DNA from: Myxococcales bacterium | Lineage (GTDB): Bacteria > Myxococcota_A > Polyangia > Polyangiales > Polyangiaceae | DNA length: 64,000 nucleotides | Assembly (NCBI GenBank): GCA_947473045.1 | Contig: CANJCO010000006.1 | Location: 1 to 64,000, forward strand | Reading direction: 5' to 3' | In this document: positions 26,384-34,772 of the stretch, piece by piece | How positions within the stretch are numbered: position 1 is the first letter of the stretch | How the letters are laid out: each line of letters begins with the position of its first letter | Made by a program: the position numbers and the translations under genes | The notes under the pieces: generated by a model | Seen by the model: the letters and a program-made list of their open reading frames with translations, nothing else | Databases searched by the model: none | Told to the model about the DNA's origin: nothing

Positions 26384-27107
26384 CATCGACCGGCCCGACC
26401 CGGTGCAGCGCACTGTACAGTTCGTCGAGGACCGACGCGGGGCACAGGCAAGCCGCGCTGCCGTAGAGCTCAATCACGCGGTCGGCCCAGATCGCTTTGC
26501 CCGTCACGATCGCAAGTTTCGCCGAGAGCCTACCCGCCTGCTCGAGCAGCGCTGGGGTGACGCGGCGCCCGGAGCGGCTCGTTTCGAGCACGTCAGCCAA
26601 AGGAGCCGCGAGCATACGCTCCGCCTCTGCGGCGCGCCCCATCGCAAACGCCTTGTCGGCCACGCCGGCGAGCATTCGGAAGGTGTCGGCTCGCCGGATG
26701 GTGCTGGGATCGTATCCGCTGGACGTGTCGTCCACGGGACCCGACTCCTGTCCATCGCTCAGCGACGGGAGCGTTTGCGCGATTTGGGCGAGCGCCACGC
26801 TGCGACCCCCGGCGGCGGCGGAGCCTGCCGCGAGCACCGAAAGCGTCAGCTCCTGACCACCGATGCGGACCGTGGCGCCGTCGGCGAGAGCAACGCGGCC
26901 CGTAATGCGCAGGCCGTCGACGAGCACTCCGTTGCGGCTCTGCAAGTCTTCGATCGTTACGCCGTCGCGCCGCACCGCGAGCAGCGCGTGGCGCCTCGAG
27001 ATCAGCGCATCATCCAACGAAAGATGGCACTCCGCGCTGCGCCCAAGCACAAAGTCGCCATCGACCAGTTCGATGTCTTGCTGCTGGTGGCGCAAACGGA
27101 ACCGCAT
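26265..27107 (-). CDS. FHA-domain protein (paralogue of its upstream neighbour)
   Basis: 280 residues. The N-terminal forkhead-associated domain has the phosphothreonine-binding signature: FVLGRSAECHLSLDDALISRRHALL with GR, S and RRH, then DLQSRNGVLVDG. The second half (from ~130) is helical (RMLAGVADKAFAMGRAAEAERML...), similar to the same region of the next FHA protein. Such proteins normally bind Ser/Thr-kinase-phosphorylated partners; no kinase is in the window. Convergent with dciA, overlapping by 119 bases. Confidence 0.88.
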   Translation of the reverse strand: MRFRLRHQQQDIELVDGDFVLGRSAECHLSLDDALISRRHALLAVRRDGVTIEDLQSRNGVLVDGLRITGRVALADGATVRIGGQELTLSVLAAGSAAAGGRSVALAQIAQTLPSLSDGQESGPVDDTSSGYDPSTIRRADTFRMLAGVADKAFAMGRAAEAERMLAAPLADVLETSRSGRRVTPALLEQAGRLSAKLAIVTGKAIWADRVIELYGSAACLCPASVLDELYSALHRVGPVDVTRLRAYVEAMRAQVTSYGPADRFLFQRLEGLDRLAALR

Positions 27108-27161
27108 AAATAAAACATAAAACGATACCCTCCCGCGAGCGGATCGTGCAAGGGCCTGACT

Positions 27162-28016
27162 TCAGCCGCCGGGCGCCAGGCCTACAAAGCGGGCGCTGAA
27201 GGGTTCGCGGACCGCGAGGGGCAAGCTGCGCAGGGCCGCGGCGACCGCGACCGCCAGGCGACCGCGCAAGGAATCGGGCAGCCCAAGCATCGCGTCGACT
27301 GCGCCCTCCGACGGAAGGCAGCCCGACTTCGCGCTCACGCGCAGCAGGCCAGCGAGAGCGCTGATATCGTCTGTGACCACAGCCACCCGGACGGCCAAAC
27401 GCGCGGCGGCGTCGAGCTGAGACGGGTCGAGCGCGTCGTGAGCGTTCGCGCGCTCTTCGAGCTGCCCGACGATGCGCAGCATGGCCCGTGATGCGTCTGC
27501 AGTGCGCCCCAGCGAGAGCGCCTTTTCGACGACCTCGGCCAGCAGCTGAACGCTCCACGACTGCTGCGCCCGGCCGTCGAGTTTCCCGGTGAACGTGTCT
27601 TCTTCGTCGGCGGACCTTTGCTCGGTCGACCCGCAATTGGGGCACGACACGAGCTCACGCGCATAGGGAAACCGGCAGCGCACGCAGTAGCTGAGGCTGC
27701 CGGTCGTCCGCCCCGAAAGCGCAGCCGGCGCATCGGGCACCTCGCAAAACACCAGCTCGTGCGTGCCGATGCGAATGCGGTCGCGATCGCTGAGCTTGGT
27801 GCGTCCACGAACCGCTACGCCGTTCAGCTTCACGCCGTTACGGCTCTTGAGATCTTCGCAGTACGCGCCGTCGTCGCCGATGACGATTTGCGCGTGTTCG
27901 CGCGAGACGAGCGGATCTTCCAGCGTGACGTGGCACTGCGGGCTGCGACCCATCGTCGTGGTGCCCCGCGCGAGGTCTACCTCCTGCATCAAAAACCGAA
28001 GACGAAATCGGGCCAA
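27162..28016 (-). CDS. FHA-domain protein with a zinc-ribbon insert
   Basis: 284 residues. The FHA domain (TMGRSPQCHVTLEDPLVSREHAQIV, DLKSRNGVKLNG) is followed by a four-Cys zinc ribbon, CVRCRFPYARELVSCPNCG (CxxC-x11-CxxC). A helical C-terminal domain paralogous to the downstream FHA protein follows (LLAEVVEKALSLGRTADASRAML). The start is TTG at 28016, supported by GAGGAG six bases before it. The two FHA genes are 54 bases apart and arose by tandem duplication; the downstream copy lacks the ribbon. Confidence 0.87.
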   Translation of the reverse strand: MARFRLRFLMQEVDLARGTTTMGRSPQCHVTLEDPLVSREHAQIVIGDDGAYCEDLKSRNGVKLNGVAVRGRTKLSDRDRIRIGTHELVFCEVPDAPAALSGRTTGSLSYCVRCRFPYARELVSCPNCGSTEQRSADEEDTFTGKLDGRAQQSWSVQLLAEVVEKALSLGRTADASRAMLRIVGQLEERANAHDALDPSQLDAAARLAVRVAVVTDDISALAGLLRVSAKSGCLPSEGAVDAMLGLPDSLRGRLAVAVAAALRSLPLAVREPFSARFVGLAPGG

Positions 28017-28215
28017 TTGTGCTCCTCACCTCGAGCCTACCAGAGCGCCGCGACAGCGCCGAAGCCTTCCCTCAACGTCCGCGCGGACGCCTTCTGAGCC
28101 TAGCGCACCCAGGTCGCGACGCTGCGATACTTCTAAGCGCAGGTCACGCGGATCCATGCGCTGCGCCTTCCGTGCTATACGTCCCAGAATCTTGGACGCA
28201 ACGCTAGAGGCTCTG
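28017..28215. other. Intergenic region between FHA and NifU-like genes
   Basis: This ~200-base divergent region holds no convincing ORF, repeat or RNA. It must contain the promoters for both flanking genes, but no recognisable -35/-10 or -24/-12 element stands out. The in-frame ATG at 28156 could be an alternative NifU-like start, but it lacks a Shine-Dalgarno sequence. Confidence 0.4.
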
Positions 28216-28455
28216 ATGAAGGTTTGCCGCGACGTGCTCAGCCCCCTGATTCGGGCCGACGGCGGCGAACTCTACGTAGTGAGTGCAGCCCCGGCTTCGG
28301 TGCACCTCCACCTGGGCGGCACGTGTGGCGGTTGTCCAGGCGCGGCGATCACGCGCGACTCCATCATCGATCCGGCAGTGCGCGCAGTCTTTCCGAAAGC
28401 CACGCTGCGCGTAACCACGGGCTACCTCATTCCCGACGGCGCCCAGAAAATGTGA
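28216..28455 (+). CDS. NifU C-terminal-domain (Nfu-type) Fe-S carrier
   Basis: 79 residues forming a stand-alone Nfu domain that assembles and hands over Fe-S clusters. VCRDVLSPLIRADGGELYVV matches the opening helix and DGG motif, and the cluster motif CxxC is present in LGGTCGGCPGAAIT. The C-terminus is short (TGYLIPDGAQKM). The ATG at 28216 is preferred because AGAGG lies six bases upstream; the track frame from 27763 is not supported. Apparently monocistronic. Confidence 0.87.
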   Translation: MKVCRDVLSPLIRADGGELYVVSAAPASVHLHLGGTCGGCPGAAITRDSIIDPAVRAVFPKATLRVTTGYLIPDGAQKM

Positions 28456-28457
28456 AA

Positions 28458-28484
28458 CGCGCGCCTCGCTGTGCGGGGCGCGCG
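28458..28484. terminator. GC-rich hairpin between convergent genes
   Basis: CGCGCGCC/GGCGCGCG (28458-28465 and 28477-28484) forms an 8-bp stem with an 11-base loop directly after the NifU-like stop and before the stop of the convergent gene. There is no T-tract, so function as a terminator is a guess from position and stability. Confidence 0.45.
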
Positions 28485-28513
28485 CTCGTGTCGCTCGCGA
28501 ATGCGCGGGCGGG

Positions 28514-29392
28514 TTACTTCTTGGGTTTGGGGCCTTTTCCGGCGGCGCTCGAAGCAGGCTTCGCTGCGTTGGGATCCTGCCTTCCGAGGCCCCGCGTGAC
28601 CGTCGCGATGCTCGGGTCGAGCGCGAGCGGATCTTCTTCTTTGTTCATGCGCAGGCTGGCCAGCGCGCCGAGCGTTGCGCGGTCTTCGACGATGACGCCA
28701 ACCGCGGGCGGACTCTCGGCGGATCGATCGATCACGCGAAGATGGGTCGCGCCGTCCTGCCAGTCGACGGTGGCGTTGCCAAGGTTCTGGGCCGGATCAG
28801 GCAGCCGCAAGCGACCCGGAACATTGAGAAGCACCTGCATCTTCGTGACGGCTTCCTGGAAGGACTTGCCGAGCAGCCCGCCCTCTTTCAGCGGAACTTC
28901 GTCGTAGATCTTCCACAGGCGCTCCGCGGGTGGCGCTCCGATGAAGAAGAAGTATCGGCGCTTGCCAGCACGGTCGGCGTACATGAGCGACTCGTGGTTT
29001 CGATACGTGTATTCTTCACGAATACCGGCGCGATCGTAGCCCGTCGGGGTGTCTTTGAACTCGACGAACGTCGACAGGACCGCGACCTTCTTGCTCTCGC
29101 GTTCCGACTCGGCGGCCTGCATGCCGACGCCGGGCTGCATCTTCGCGAGCATCGGGTTGTAGTCCTGATCGAAGAGCCCGCCTGCTTGCGTGTATTCTTT
29201 GCCAACGTCCGCGTGGTTGGACCCCCACTTGAACTGCTCGAGCTGCTCGGCCAGCGACGGAACGGTCGCCGGCTCGGGCGGAGGCACCGGAACTGGTGCT
29301 TTGACTGGGGGTTTCGCCGCGATGCTGACGGCCGGAACGACGCCGAGGCAAAGGACCCCTGCGATGACGAGATGGCGATAGTGCCGCTTCAT
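28514..29392 (-). CDS. Secreted protein of unknown function
   Basis: 292 residues from ATG 29392, which has GAGGGAG upstream; the track start at 29551 adds a non-conserved-looking leader. The signal peptide is MKRHYRHLVIAGVLCLGVVPAVSIAA, followed by a Pro/Val linker (PPVKAPVPVPPPEPATVPS). The body has mixed alpha/beta character (FKWGSNHADVGKEYTQAGGLFDQDYNPML, GIREEYTYRNHESLMYAD, KRRYFFFIGAPPAERLWKIYDEVPL) and a charged Ala/Pro/Lys tail. No known family recognised; probably periplasmic. Confidence 0.75.
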   Translation of the reverse strand: MKRHYRHLVIAGVLCLGVVPAVSIAAKPPVKAPVPVPPPEPATVPSLAEQLEQFKWGSNHADVGKEYTQAGGLFDQDYNPMLAKMQPGVGMQAAESERESKKVAVLSTFVEFKDTPTGYDRAGIREEYTYRNHESLMYADRAGKRRYFFFIGAPPAERLWKIYDEVPLKEGGLLGKSFQEAVTKMQVLLNVPGRLRLPDPAQNLGNATVDWQDGATHLRVIDRSAESPPAVGVIVEDRATLGALASLRMNKEEDPLALDPSIATVTRGLGRQDPNAAKPASSAAGKGPKPKK

Positions 29393-29586
29393 GGCTCCCT
29401 CACTGGCGCGATTTGCGCGAAAATTGAGCGTATCTTTAATCGGAGTCGCCTTCAAGACGACGCTCGCCGGCGCTTCTGGTCGAGTTGCAGCCGGCTTGCT
29501 CCAAGTTAGACGGACGTCGCCGACAATCGATGGACCTCGGTCGCGCGTCATGGACTCCGGCGGTGCTTGCTACTAAAAAGTGCCTC

Positions 29587-30126
29587 ATGCTGCGCTCGCT
29601 GGCCTACTGGTTACCGCTTGCCTCGGTCGCGTTTTCCGCGTGCGGCGGCCCCGAGGCGAGCGCTCCGCTGCGCGCGCTGCCCGCCTACGAGAGCCGTGAC
29701 GCGGCGTTGTTCGACGACGCGATCGAGGCCAGCGCCGTCGGCCTTAACCTCGAAGATTCGGCCCCCGTTCGCGCTGACGCAGTGCTGCGCGAACGCACAC
29801 AAACAGGCGACGCCGTGGTGCGCGTCCGCGTAGAAACCGTGACGGCCAGCGCCGACAGCGAGGGCACGCGCTATCAAATCGCGCTTCGTCCGCTCGCAAC
29901 CCTCGCGGGCACGCGCGCCCCCTCAGGAACGTTCACGGTGGTTGTCGACAAGCGGTCGCCCGCGATGGGAATCGTCAAGAGCTTCGACGCGCGGCTCGGC
30001 GGCAAAACGTTCGTCGCATTCATTCGCGAGTTCCAAACCGGCGAAGAGCGGCGCTTCCACTTCCACTTCGCGGCCGACAGCAAAGAAGTGAACGCCGCCG
30101 TCCGCGAAGCCGTCGACCTTCAGTAA
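29587..30126 (+). CDS. Predicted lipoprotein, function unknown
   Basis: 179 residues from ATG 29587 (the track extends to 29485). Signal peptide MLRSLAYWLPLASVAFSACGG with lipobox FSAC. The mature part looks beta-rich (VVRVRVETVTASADSEGTRYQIALRPLATL, GTFTVVVDKRSPA, KTFVAFIREF). It lies 25 bases before map and may be co-transcribed. No motif to assign function. Confidence 0.75.
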   Translation: MLRSLAYWLPLASVAFSACGGPEASAPLRALPAYESRDAALFDDAIEASAVGLNLEDSAPVRADAVLRERTQTGDAVVRVRVETVTASADSEGTRYQIALRPLATLAGTRAPSGTFTVVVDKRSPAMGIVKSFDARLGGKTFVAFIREFQTGEERRFHFHFAADSKEVNAAVREAVDLQ

Positions 30127-30151
30127 AAGAGCAGCAGAGAGCAAGCCAGTC

Positions 30152-30952
30152 ATGTCGATCGAGTTGAAGAGCGCCAAAGAAATCGAAGCCATTCGCGTGT
30201 CGAGCCAGATGGCCGCCGAGACGTTGCTGATCGTCGGGGACCAGCTCCGTGCCGGCATGACGACCGACGACATCAACACGATCGTCCACGACGACACGCT
30301 GCGGCGCGGGGCCACGCCGTCGCCGCTCAACTACAAAGGCTTTCCGAAAAGCGTGTGCACTTCGGTCAATCACATCGTCTGCCACGGCATACCCAGCGCG
30401 CAGGTGCTCAAGAACGGCGATATTATCAACGTCGACGTCACGACGTTTTTCAACGGCTTTCATGGCGACACGTCGGCGACGTTCTTCATCGGAACCCCGA
30501 GCCCGAGCGCACGGCACGTAACCGAAATTTGCCGCAAGGCCCTCGACCTCGGCATCGCCGAAGTGAAAGACGGCGCGCGCTTCGGTGACATCGGCGCAGC
30601 GATTCAGCAGTACGTCGAAGCCAGCGGATGCAGCGTCGTCCGCGACTTCGTCGGGCACGGCATCGGGCGACGCTTTCACGAGCCTCCCCAGGTGAAACAC
30701 TACGGAAGACGCGGCACCGGCGAGCGCATGCGGGCCGGCATGGTGTTCACGATCGAGCCGATGGTGAACGAAGGCGGCTGGGAAATCGAAGTGGACGAAC
30801 GCGACCGTTGGACGGTGACGACCGCCGATCGATCGCTGTCCGCGCAGTTCGAGCACACGATCGTCGTCACCAAGTCGGGCTGCGAGATCCTCACCGAGCG
30901 CAAGCGACCGCTTCGACTGAGCGAGAGCGTCCCCGCCGTTTTTGCGAGCTGA
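30152..30952 (+). CDS. map: Methionine aminopeptidase, type I
   Basis: 266 residues; removes initiator Met co-translationally. The five metal ligands are visible: Asp in IINVDVTTFFNGFHGDTSATF (two Asp), His in GHGIGRRFHEPPQ, Glu in VFTIEPMVNEGG and Glu in AQFEHTIVV. The conserved His of VCHGIPS is also present. No SH3-binding/zinc extension at the N-terminus. ATG at 30152 gives the standard length with a short C-terminal tail. Confidence 0.95.
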   Translation: MSIELKSAKEIEAIRVSSQMAAETLLIVGDQLRAGMTTDDINTIVHDDTLRRGATPSPLNYKGFPKSVCTSVNHIVCHGIPSAQVLKNGDIINVDVTTFFNGFHGDTSATFFIGTPSPSARHVTEICRKALDLGIAEVKDGARFGDIGAAIQQYVEASGCSVVRDFVGHGIGRRFHEPPQVKHYGRRGTGERMRAGMVFTIEPMVNEGGWEIEVDERDRWTVTTADRSLSAQFEHTIVVTKSGCEILTERKRPLRLSESVPAVFAS

Positions 30953-30964
30953 CCCGCGGACGCT

Positions 30965-31165
30965 TCACCGGCCGATTGGGCTGCGCCCGCCGTCCGCGGC
31001 CCGGGGGACTTGCGCCGGCGCAACGCAAAACCCGAGCGACGGCTCGAATACGCTCGCTTCAGGGCATCCGAGCGAAGGCGGCGCGGGAGGTGACGGCGGC
31101 GCCGGCACAGGCGCTGCGCACGCGGATACGGCCGCGAAAAGCGCCATGAGCGATCGCCGGCGCAT
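30965..31165 (-). CDS. Small Pro-rich lipoprotein downstream of recN
   Basis: 66 residues read from ATG 31165, hidden inside a longer track ORF. The N-terminus MRRRSLMALFAAVSACAAP is a good lipoprotein signal (lipobox VSAC). A Pro-rich spacer (VPAPPSPPAPPS) and a short segment with two further Cys (GCPEASVFEPSLGFCVAP) follow, so a disulphide is possible. It starts five bases after the recN stop and is probably co-transcribed. No Shine-Dalgarno is evident, which lowers confidence. Confidence 0.55.
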   Translation of the reverse strand: MRRRSLMALFAAVSACAAPVPAPPSPPAPPSLGCPEASVFEPSLGFCVAPAQVPRAADGGRSPIGR

Positions 31166-31170
31166 GGGTG

Positions 31171-32868
31171 TCAGCGCCTGAGCATCTCGGCCGCGGTGCG
31201 GCGCGCGGCCTCGGTGACTTTGACCCCACCGATCATGCGCGCGAGCTCGGCGACGCGATCGTCTTCGGTTAGTCGCCTCACCTGCGTGAAGGTGCGCCCG
31301 CGGCTTTCGGACTTTCCGACAACAAAGTGCGCATCGGCGAGCGCGGCGATTTGCGGCAAGTGGGTGATGCAAAGCACCTGACGATGCGCGGCGACATCAG
31401 CGATCGCGCGGCCGATCACCTCGGCGATGGCGCCCCCAACACCTGCATCAACTTCGTCAAACACGTACAGCCCCGCGGGGCCCTTCTCGGCCAGCACGCG
31501 CTTGAGCGCCAGCAGGGCGCGGGAGAGCTCTCCGCCGCTGGCGATCTTGCGCAGCGGGCGAGGCTCTTCGCCAGGATTCGGCGCGATCATGAACTCGACC
31601 CGATCGAGGCCGGAGCGACCCAGGCGCGCGCCATCGACGACGAGCGTATCGCTCGAGACGGCCTCGGCACGCGACACTTCGACGAGCACGCGGGCGCGGC
31701 CCATGCCGAGCAGGGCGAGCTCCCTGCCGATCGCGTCGGCGAGTCCATCGGCAGCCTCACGGCGCTTGCGCGACAACGTGCGCGCAGACTTCGACAGCGA
31801 GGCCAGGCCACCGGCCATCGTAGTCTCGAGCGCAGCGATGCGATCGGCCGCGCCCGCGATCGCCTCGAGCTCGGTGGTGAGCGCGCGACGCTGCTCGAGC
31901 AGCTCCGCGGTCGACGGCCCGTACTTACGCAAGATCTTACGCAAGCGGAACAACCGCTCGTCTACCTCGGCCGCGCGTGCCGGGTTGTGCTCGACACCGT
32001 CCGCGTATCGCGACAGCTCGCGCGCGGCGTCGGCGAGCTGCGATCGCGCAGCTTCAAGCGCTTGCGCATGGGGAGCCAGGGCGGAGTCGATTTCAGCCGC
32101 GCTCTCGAGATCTGCGGTCAGTCGCGCGAGCTCGTCGCACAGCGCCGACTCACCCTCGTACAGCGCATCGGCGGCATGCCGGGTCGCCTGCGCGAGCTTC
32201 TCCGCGTGTTTGAGACGCGCAGCCTCCTGTTCGAGTTCGAGCTCTTCGCCGGCGCGCGGGTCGAGGTCGTCGATCTCCCTCAGCTGGAACGCGAGAAAGT
32301 CTTCGCGCTCGGCGCGGCTGCGCTCCTTCTCGCGAGCCACGTCAAGCTCACGGGCGACCGCCGAGAGTGCATCGACCTCCGCCGCGAGCTTGTCGCGACC
32401 CGAATCGAGCCCTCCGAACGCGTCGAGAAAGCCCATGTGCGTCGCCGGGTCGGTGAGCGACACGCTCTCGTGCTGCGAGGCGATGTCGCAGAGATCCGCC
32501 GCGAGCTCTGCGAGCTGGCCGGCCGTGCACAGGCGGCCGTTGAGATAGGCGCGGCTGCGACCCTCGAGCGGCACGATGCGCCGCACGACCAACTCGCCGT
32601 CGAACGGCACCCCGCTCGCGTCAAGCTTCTGAGCGACCCGAGCCTGCGCGTTTGCCTCGATCGAAAAAAGGGCCTCCACCTCGGCCTCTTTCGCTCCCGC
32701 GCGCACCATTTCCGGCTTGCTTCGGCCTCCGAGCACCAAGCCCAGGGCGTCGACGAGCATCGATTTCCCAGCCCCGGTCTCGCCGGTCAGCACATTAAAG
32801 CGAGCGCCGAGCTCGAGAGTCAGGCCCTCGATCAGCACCAAATTTTGAACGCTCAGAGTCTGAAGCAT
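31171..32868 (-). CDS. recN: DNA repair protein RecN (SMC-like ATPase)
   Basis: 565 residues from ATG 32868 (MLQTLSVQNLVLIEGLTL); the track start at 32952 adds an unlikely leader. Walker A is VLTGETGAGKSMLVDAL. A long coiled-coil centre holds DLCDIASQHESVSL and FLAFQLREIDDLDPRAGEE. The C-terminal head has the ABC signature KIASGGELSRALLALK and Walker B GLYVFDEVDAGVGG, then VLCITHLPQIAALADAH. It acts in double-strand-break repair by recombination. Divergent from the Fic-like gene. Confidence 0.95.
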   Translation of the reverse strand: MLQTLSVQNLVLIEGLTLELGARFNVLTGETGAGKSMLVDALGLVLGGRSKPEMVRAGAKEAEVEALFSIEANAQARVAQKLDASGVPFDGELVVRRIVPLEGRSRAYLNGRLCTAGQLAELAADLCDIASQHESVSLTDPATHMGFLDAFGGLDSGRDKLAAEVDALSAVARELDVAREKERSRAEREDFLAFQLREIDDLDPRAGEELELEQEAARLKHAEKLAQATRHAADALYEGESALCDELARLTADLESAAEIDSALAPHAQALEAARSQLADAARELSRYADGVEHNPARAAEVDERLFRLRKILRKYGPSTAELLEQRRALTTELEAIAGAADRIAALETTMAGGLASLSKSARTLSRKRREAADGLADAIGRELALLGMGRARVLVEVSRAEAVSSDTLVVDGARLGRSGLDRVEFMIAPNPGEEPRPLRKIASGGELSRALLALKRVLAEKGPAGLYVFDEVDAGVGGAIAEVIGRAIADVAAHRQVLCITHLPQIAALADAHFVVGKSESRGRTFTQVRRLTEDDRVAELARMIGGVKVTEAARRTAAEMLRR

Positions 32869-33041
32869 GGCCCCTTTGTGCTTTACCGCGCCCTCGCCGC
32901 GGCCCCAAGCGATTGCTCCCGCGCGCGCCGCAGTTGACGATTGCGTGGGCATTTCACTAGCGTACGGAGGGTCCGCTCCTGCCCGGAGCGCGACATCTCA
33001 AGCTAGATCACAATCATTTCGACTACTTGCGAAAACGCGCG

Positions 33042-33998
33042 ATGCCCAAGACGACCTCAGCCAAACGCAAGCCAGCCTCCCGAAGTGCCGCCAGCGGCGC
33101 CGATCCGATCCCGAGCGCCCGCTCGTCGCGGACGATTTCCGATGCGAAACCCGCCCGGCCCAAGCGTGACGACCCCAAGCCGAAGCGCCCGGCCCGCGCG
33201 CGAAGCCACACGCCTCGCCTGCCGCCCGAGCCCCCCGCCCGTCCGCTGACGCTCGAAGAGCGAAGCGCGCGCGTGGATGCGCGGCTCCTGCGGGCCGACG
33301 CCGCGTTCGTGAAGCGATTCCGCGAGAGTCTCGACATGTCGTGGATTCACTTCGACAGCGCCATCGAGGGCGTCGTGTATACGATCCAGGAGCTGAAGGC
33401 CGCGATCGATCCGAGCGCATCCGTCGAGGTTGACTCAAGCCTCCAGCCGATCTGCGAGGAGATTCGCCGCCACCGCGAGGCGCTCGATTTCGTGCGCGAT
33501 TTCGCCCTCAAATCGAAGCAGCCGGTCACGGTCGATACGATCAAGCAGATCTATCTGATCCTTCACCCCGAAGAGGGCGACCTCAAGACTGTCAAATACC
33601 GCAAGGACATCCCGCAGCACCGGCTGTACTTCCACGAGTACGCGGCGCCCGACAAAATTGCCCTGAAGGTGCGGCAGGTCGTCGACTGGATTTACGATCC
33701 GGAGACCAAGAAGACCCGCAACGCCGTGCGCATCGCAGCGCGCGCTCACTACGATCTGCTCCGCGTGTTTCCGTTCGCGACCGACAGCGGCACCGTGGCG
33801 CGACTCATGATGAACCTGCTCATCATTCGCGCCGGCGTGCACCCCGCGATCATTCACTCAACCGAGCGTCAGCGCTATTACGACGCGCTCAAGGGCGCGA
33901 GTACGGCGATGAGCCAGATCGTGGTCGAGTCGATCGAGAACAATCTCGCCTCGATTGAAAAGCTCCTCGACAACTACGAGCAAAGCGCGGCCCACTGA
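33042..33998 (+). CDS. Fic-domain protein with a degenerate catalytic motif
   Basis: 318 residues. The first ~65 are Lys/Arg/Pro-rich and disordered. The Fic fold follows: HFDSAIEGVVYTIQELKAAI, DTIKQIYLILHPEEGDLKTVKYRKDIP and ARAHYDLLRVFPFATDSGTVARLMMNLLIIRAG. In active Fic proteins the last segment reads HPFxDGNGRxxR; here the catalytic His is Phe, the metal-binding acid is Thr and the phosphate-binding Arg is Thr, so AMPylation chemistry is not expected. The inhibitory-helix-like DSAIEG is retained. ATG at 33042. It is followed by hisF after six bases. Confidence 0.85.
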   Translation: MPKTTSAKRKPASRSAASGADPIPSARSSRTISDAKPARPKRDDPKPKRPARARSHTPRLPPEPPARPLTLEERSARVDARLLRADAAFVKRFRESLDMSWIHFDSAIEGVVYTIQELKAAIDPSASVEVDSSLQPICEEIRRHREALDFVRDFALKSKQPVTVDTIKQIYLILHPEEGDLKTVKYRKDIPQHRLYFHEYAAPDKIALKVRQVVDWIYDPETKKTRNAVRIAARAHYDLLRVFPFATDSGTVARLMMNLLIIRAGVHPAIIHSTERQRYYDALKGASTAMSQIVVESIENNLASIEKLLDNYEQSAAH

Positions 33999-34004
33999 GG
34001 CTCG

Positions 34005-34772
34005 ATGCTGAAGAAGCGCGTCATCCCGTGTCTTGACGTGCGCGATGGCCGCGTGGTCAAGGGCGTCGCCTTCGAAGGCCTCGTGGACGCGGGCGACCCC
34101 GTCGAGTGCGCGGCGCGCTATGACGCCCAGGGCGCCGATGAGATCACCTTCCTCGATATCACGGCTTCTCACGAGCGGCGTGGCGCGATTTTGAGCGTCG
34201 TCGCCATGACGGCGGAGCAGATTTTTACGCCGCTCACCGTTGGCGGGGGCATCCGCGATGAGCGCGACGTCAAGGCCTTGCTCGACGCGGGGGCCGACAA
34301 GGTCAGCATCAACACAAGCGCGGTTGTCGACCCTGCCCTCGTCGAGCGATGCGCGGGCGCGTGGGGATCTCAGGCGATCGTCGTCGCAATAGACGCGAGG
34401 CGCTCGGCGACAGGGTGGGAAGTGTTCATCCACGGCGGACGGACGCCCACAGGCAAGGACGCGGTGTCGTGGGCCGGCGAAGTCGCGCGCCTCGGAGCCG
34501 GCGAAATTCTTCTCACGAGCATGGACCGCGACGGCACCCGCGCGGGCTACGATCTCGATTTGCTGCGCGCCGTGACATCCGCCGTCGGCGTGCCCGTGAT
34601 CGCCAGCGGCGGGGTCGGCACGCTCGACCACATCTGCGACGGGCTGCGCGCCGGAGCAGACGCAGCGCTCGCCGCGTCGATATTTCATTCCGGTCAGCAC
34701 ACGATCGGCGAAGTCAAAGAGCTGCTCGCCCTCAAGGGCATTGCCGCGCGCCCAATCGCGGAGGCGCGGTGA
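34005..34772 (+). CDS. hisF: Imidazole glycerol phosphate synthase cyclase subunit
   Basis: 255-residue TIM barrel converting PRFAR plus ammonia from HisH to imidazole glycerol phosphate and AICAR. Catalytic Asp residues are in [15 protein letters not shown] and [37 protein letters not shown] and [13 protein letters not shown] are the phosphate-binding loops. No other his gene is in the window, so it is detached from a histidine operon. It sits six bases after the Fic-like gene, and its stop overlaps the GTG start of the next gene (GTGA). Confidence 0.95.
   Translation: MLKKRVIPCLDVRDGRVVKGVAFEGLVDAGDPVECAARYDAQGADEITFLDITASHERRGAILSVVAMTAEQIFTPLTVGGGIRDERDVKALLDAGADKVSINTSAVVDPALVERCAGAWGSQAIVVAIDARRSATGWEVFIHGGRTPTGKDAVSWAGEVARLGAGEILLTSMDRDGTRAGYDLDLLRAVTSAVGVPVIASGGVGTLDHICDGLRAGADAALAASIFHSGQHTIGEVKELLALKGIAARPIAEAR

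Noticed and set aside
31327-32937. 536-residue plus-strand ORF opposite recN
   Set aside because: Antisense shadow; RecN Walker A, signature and Walker B are on the other strand.
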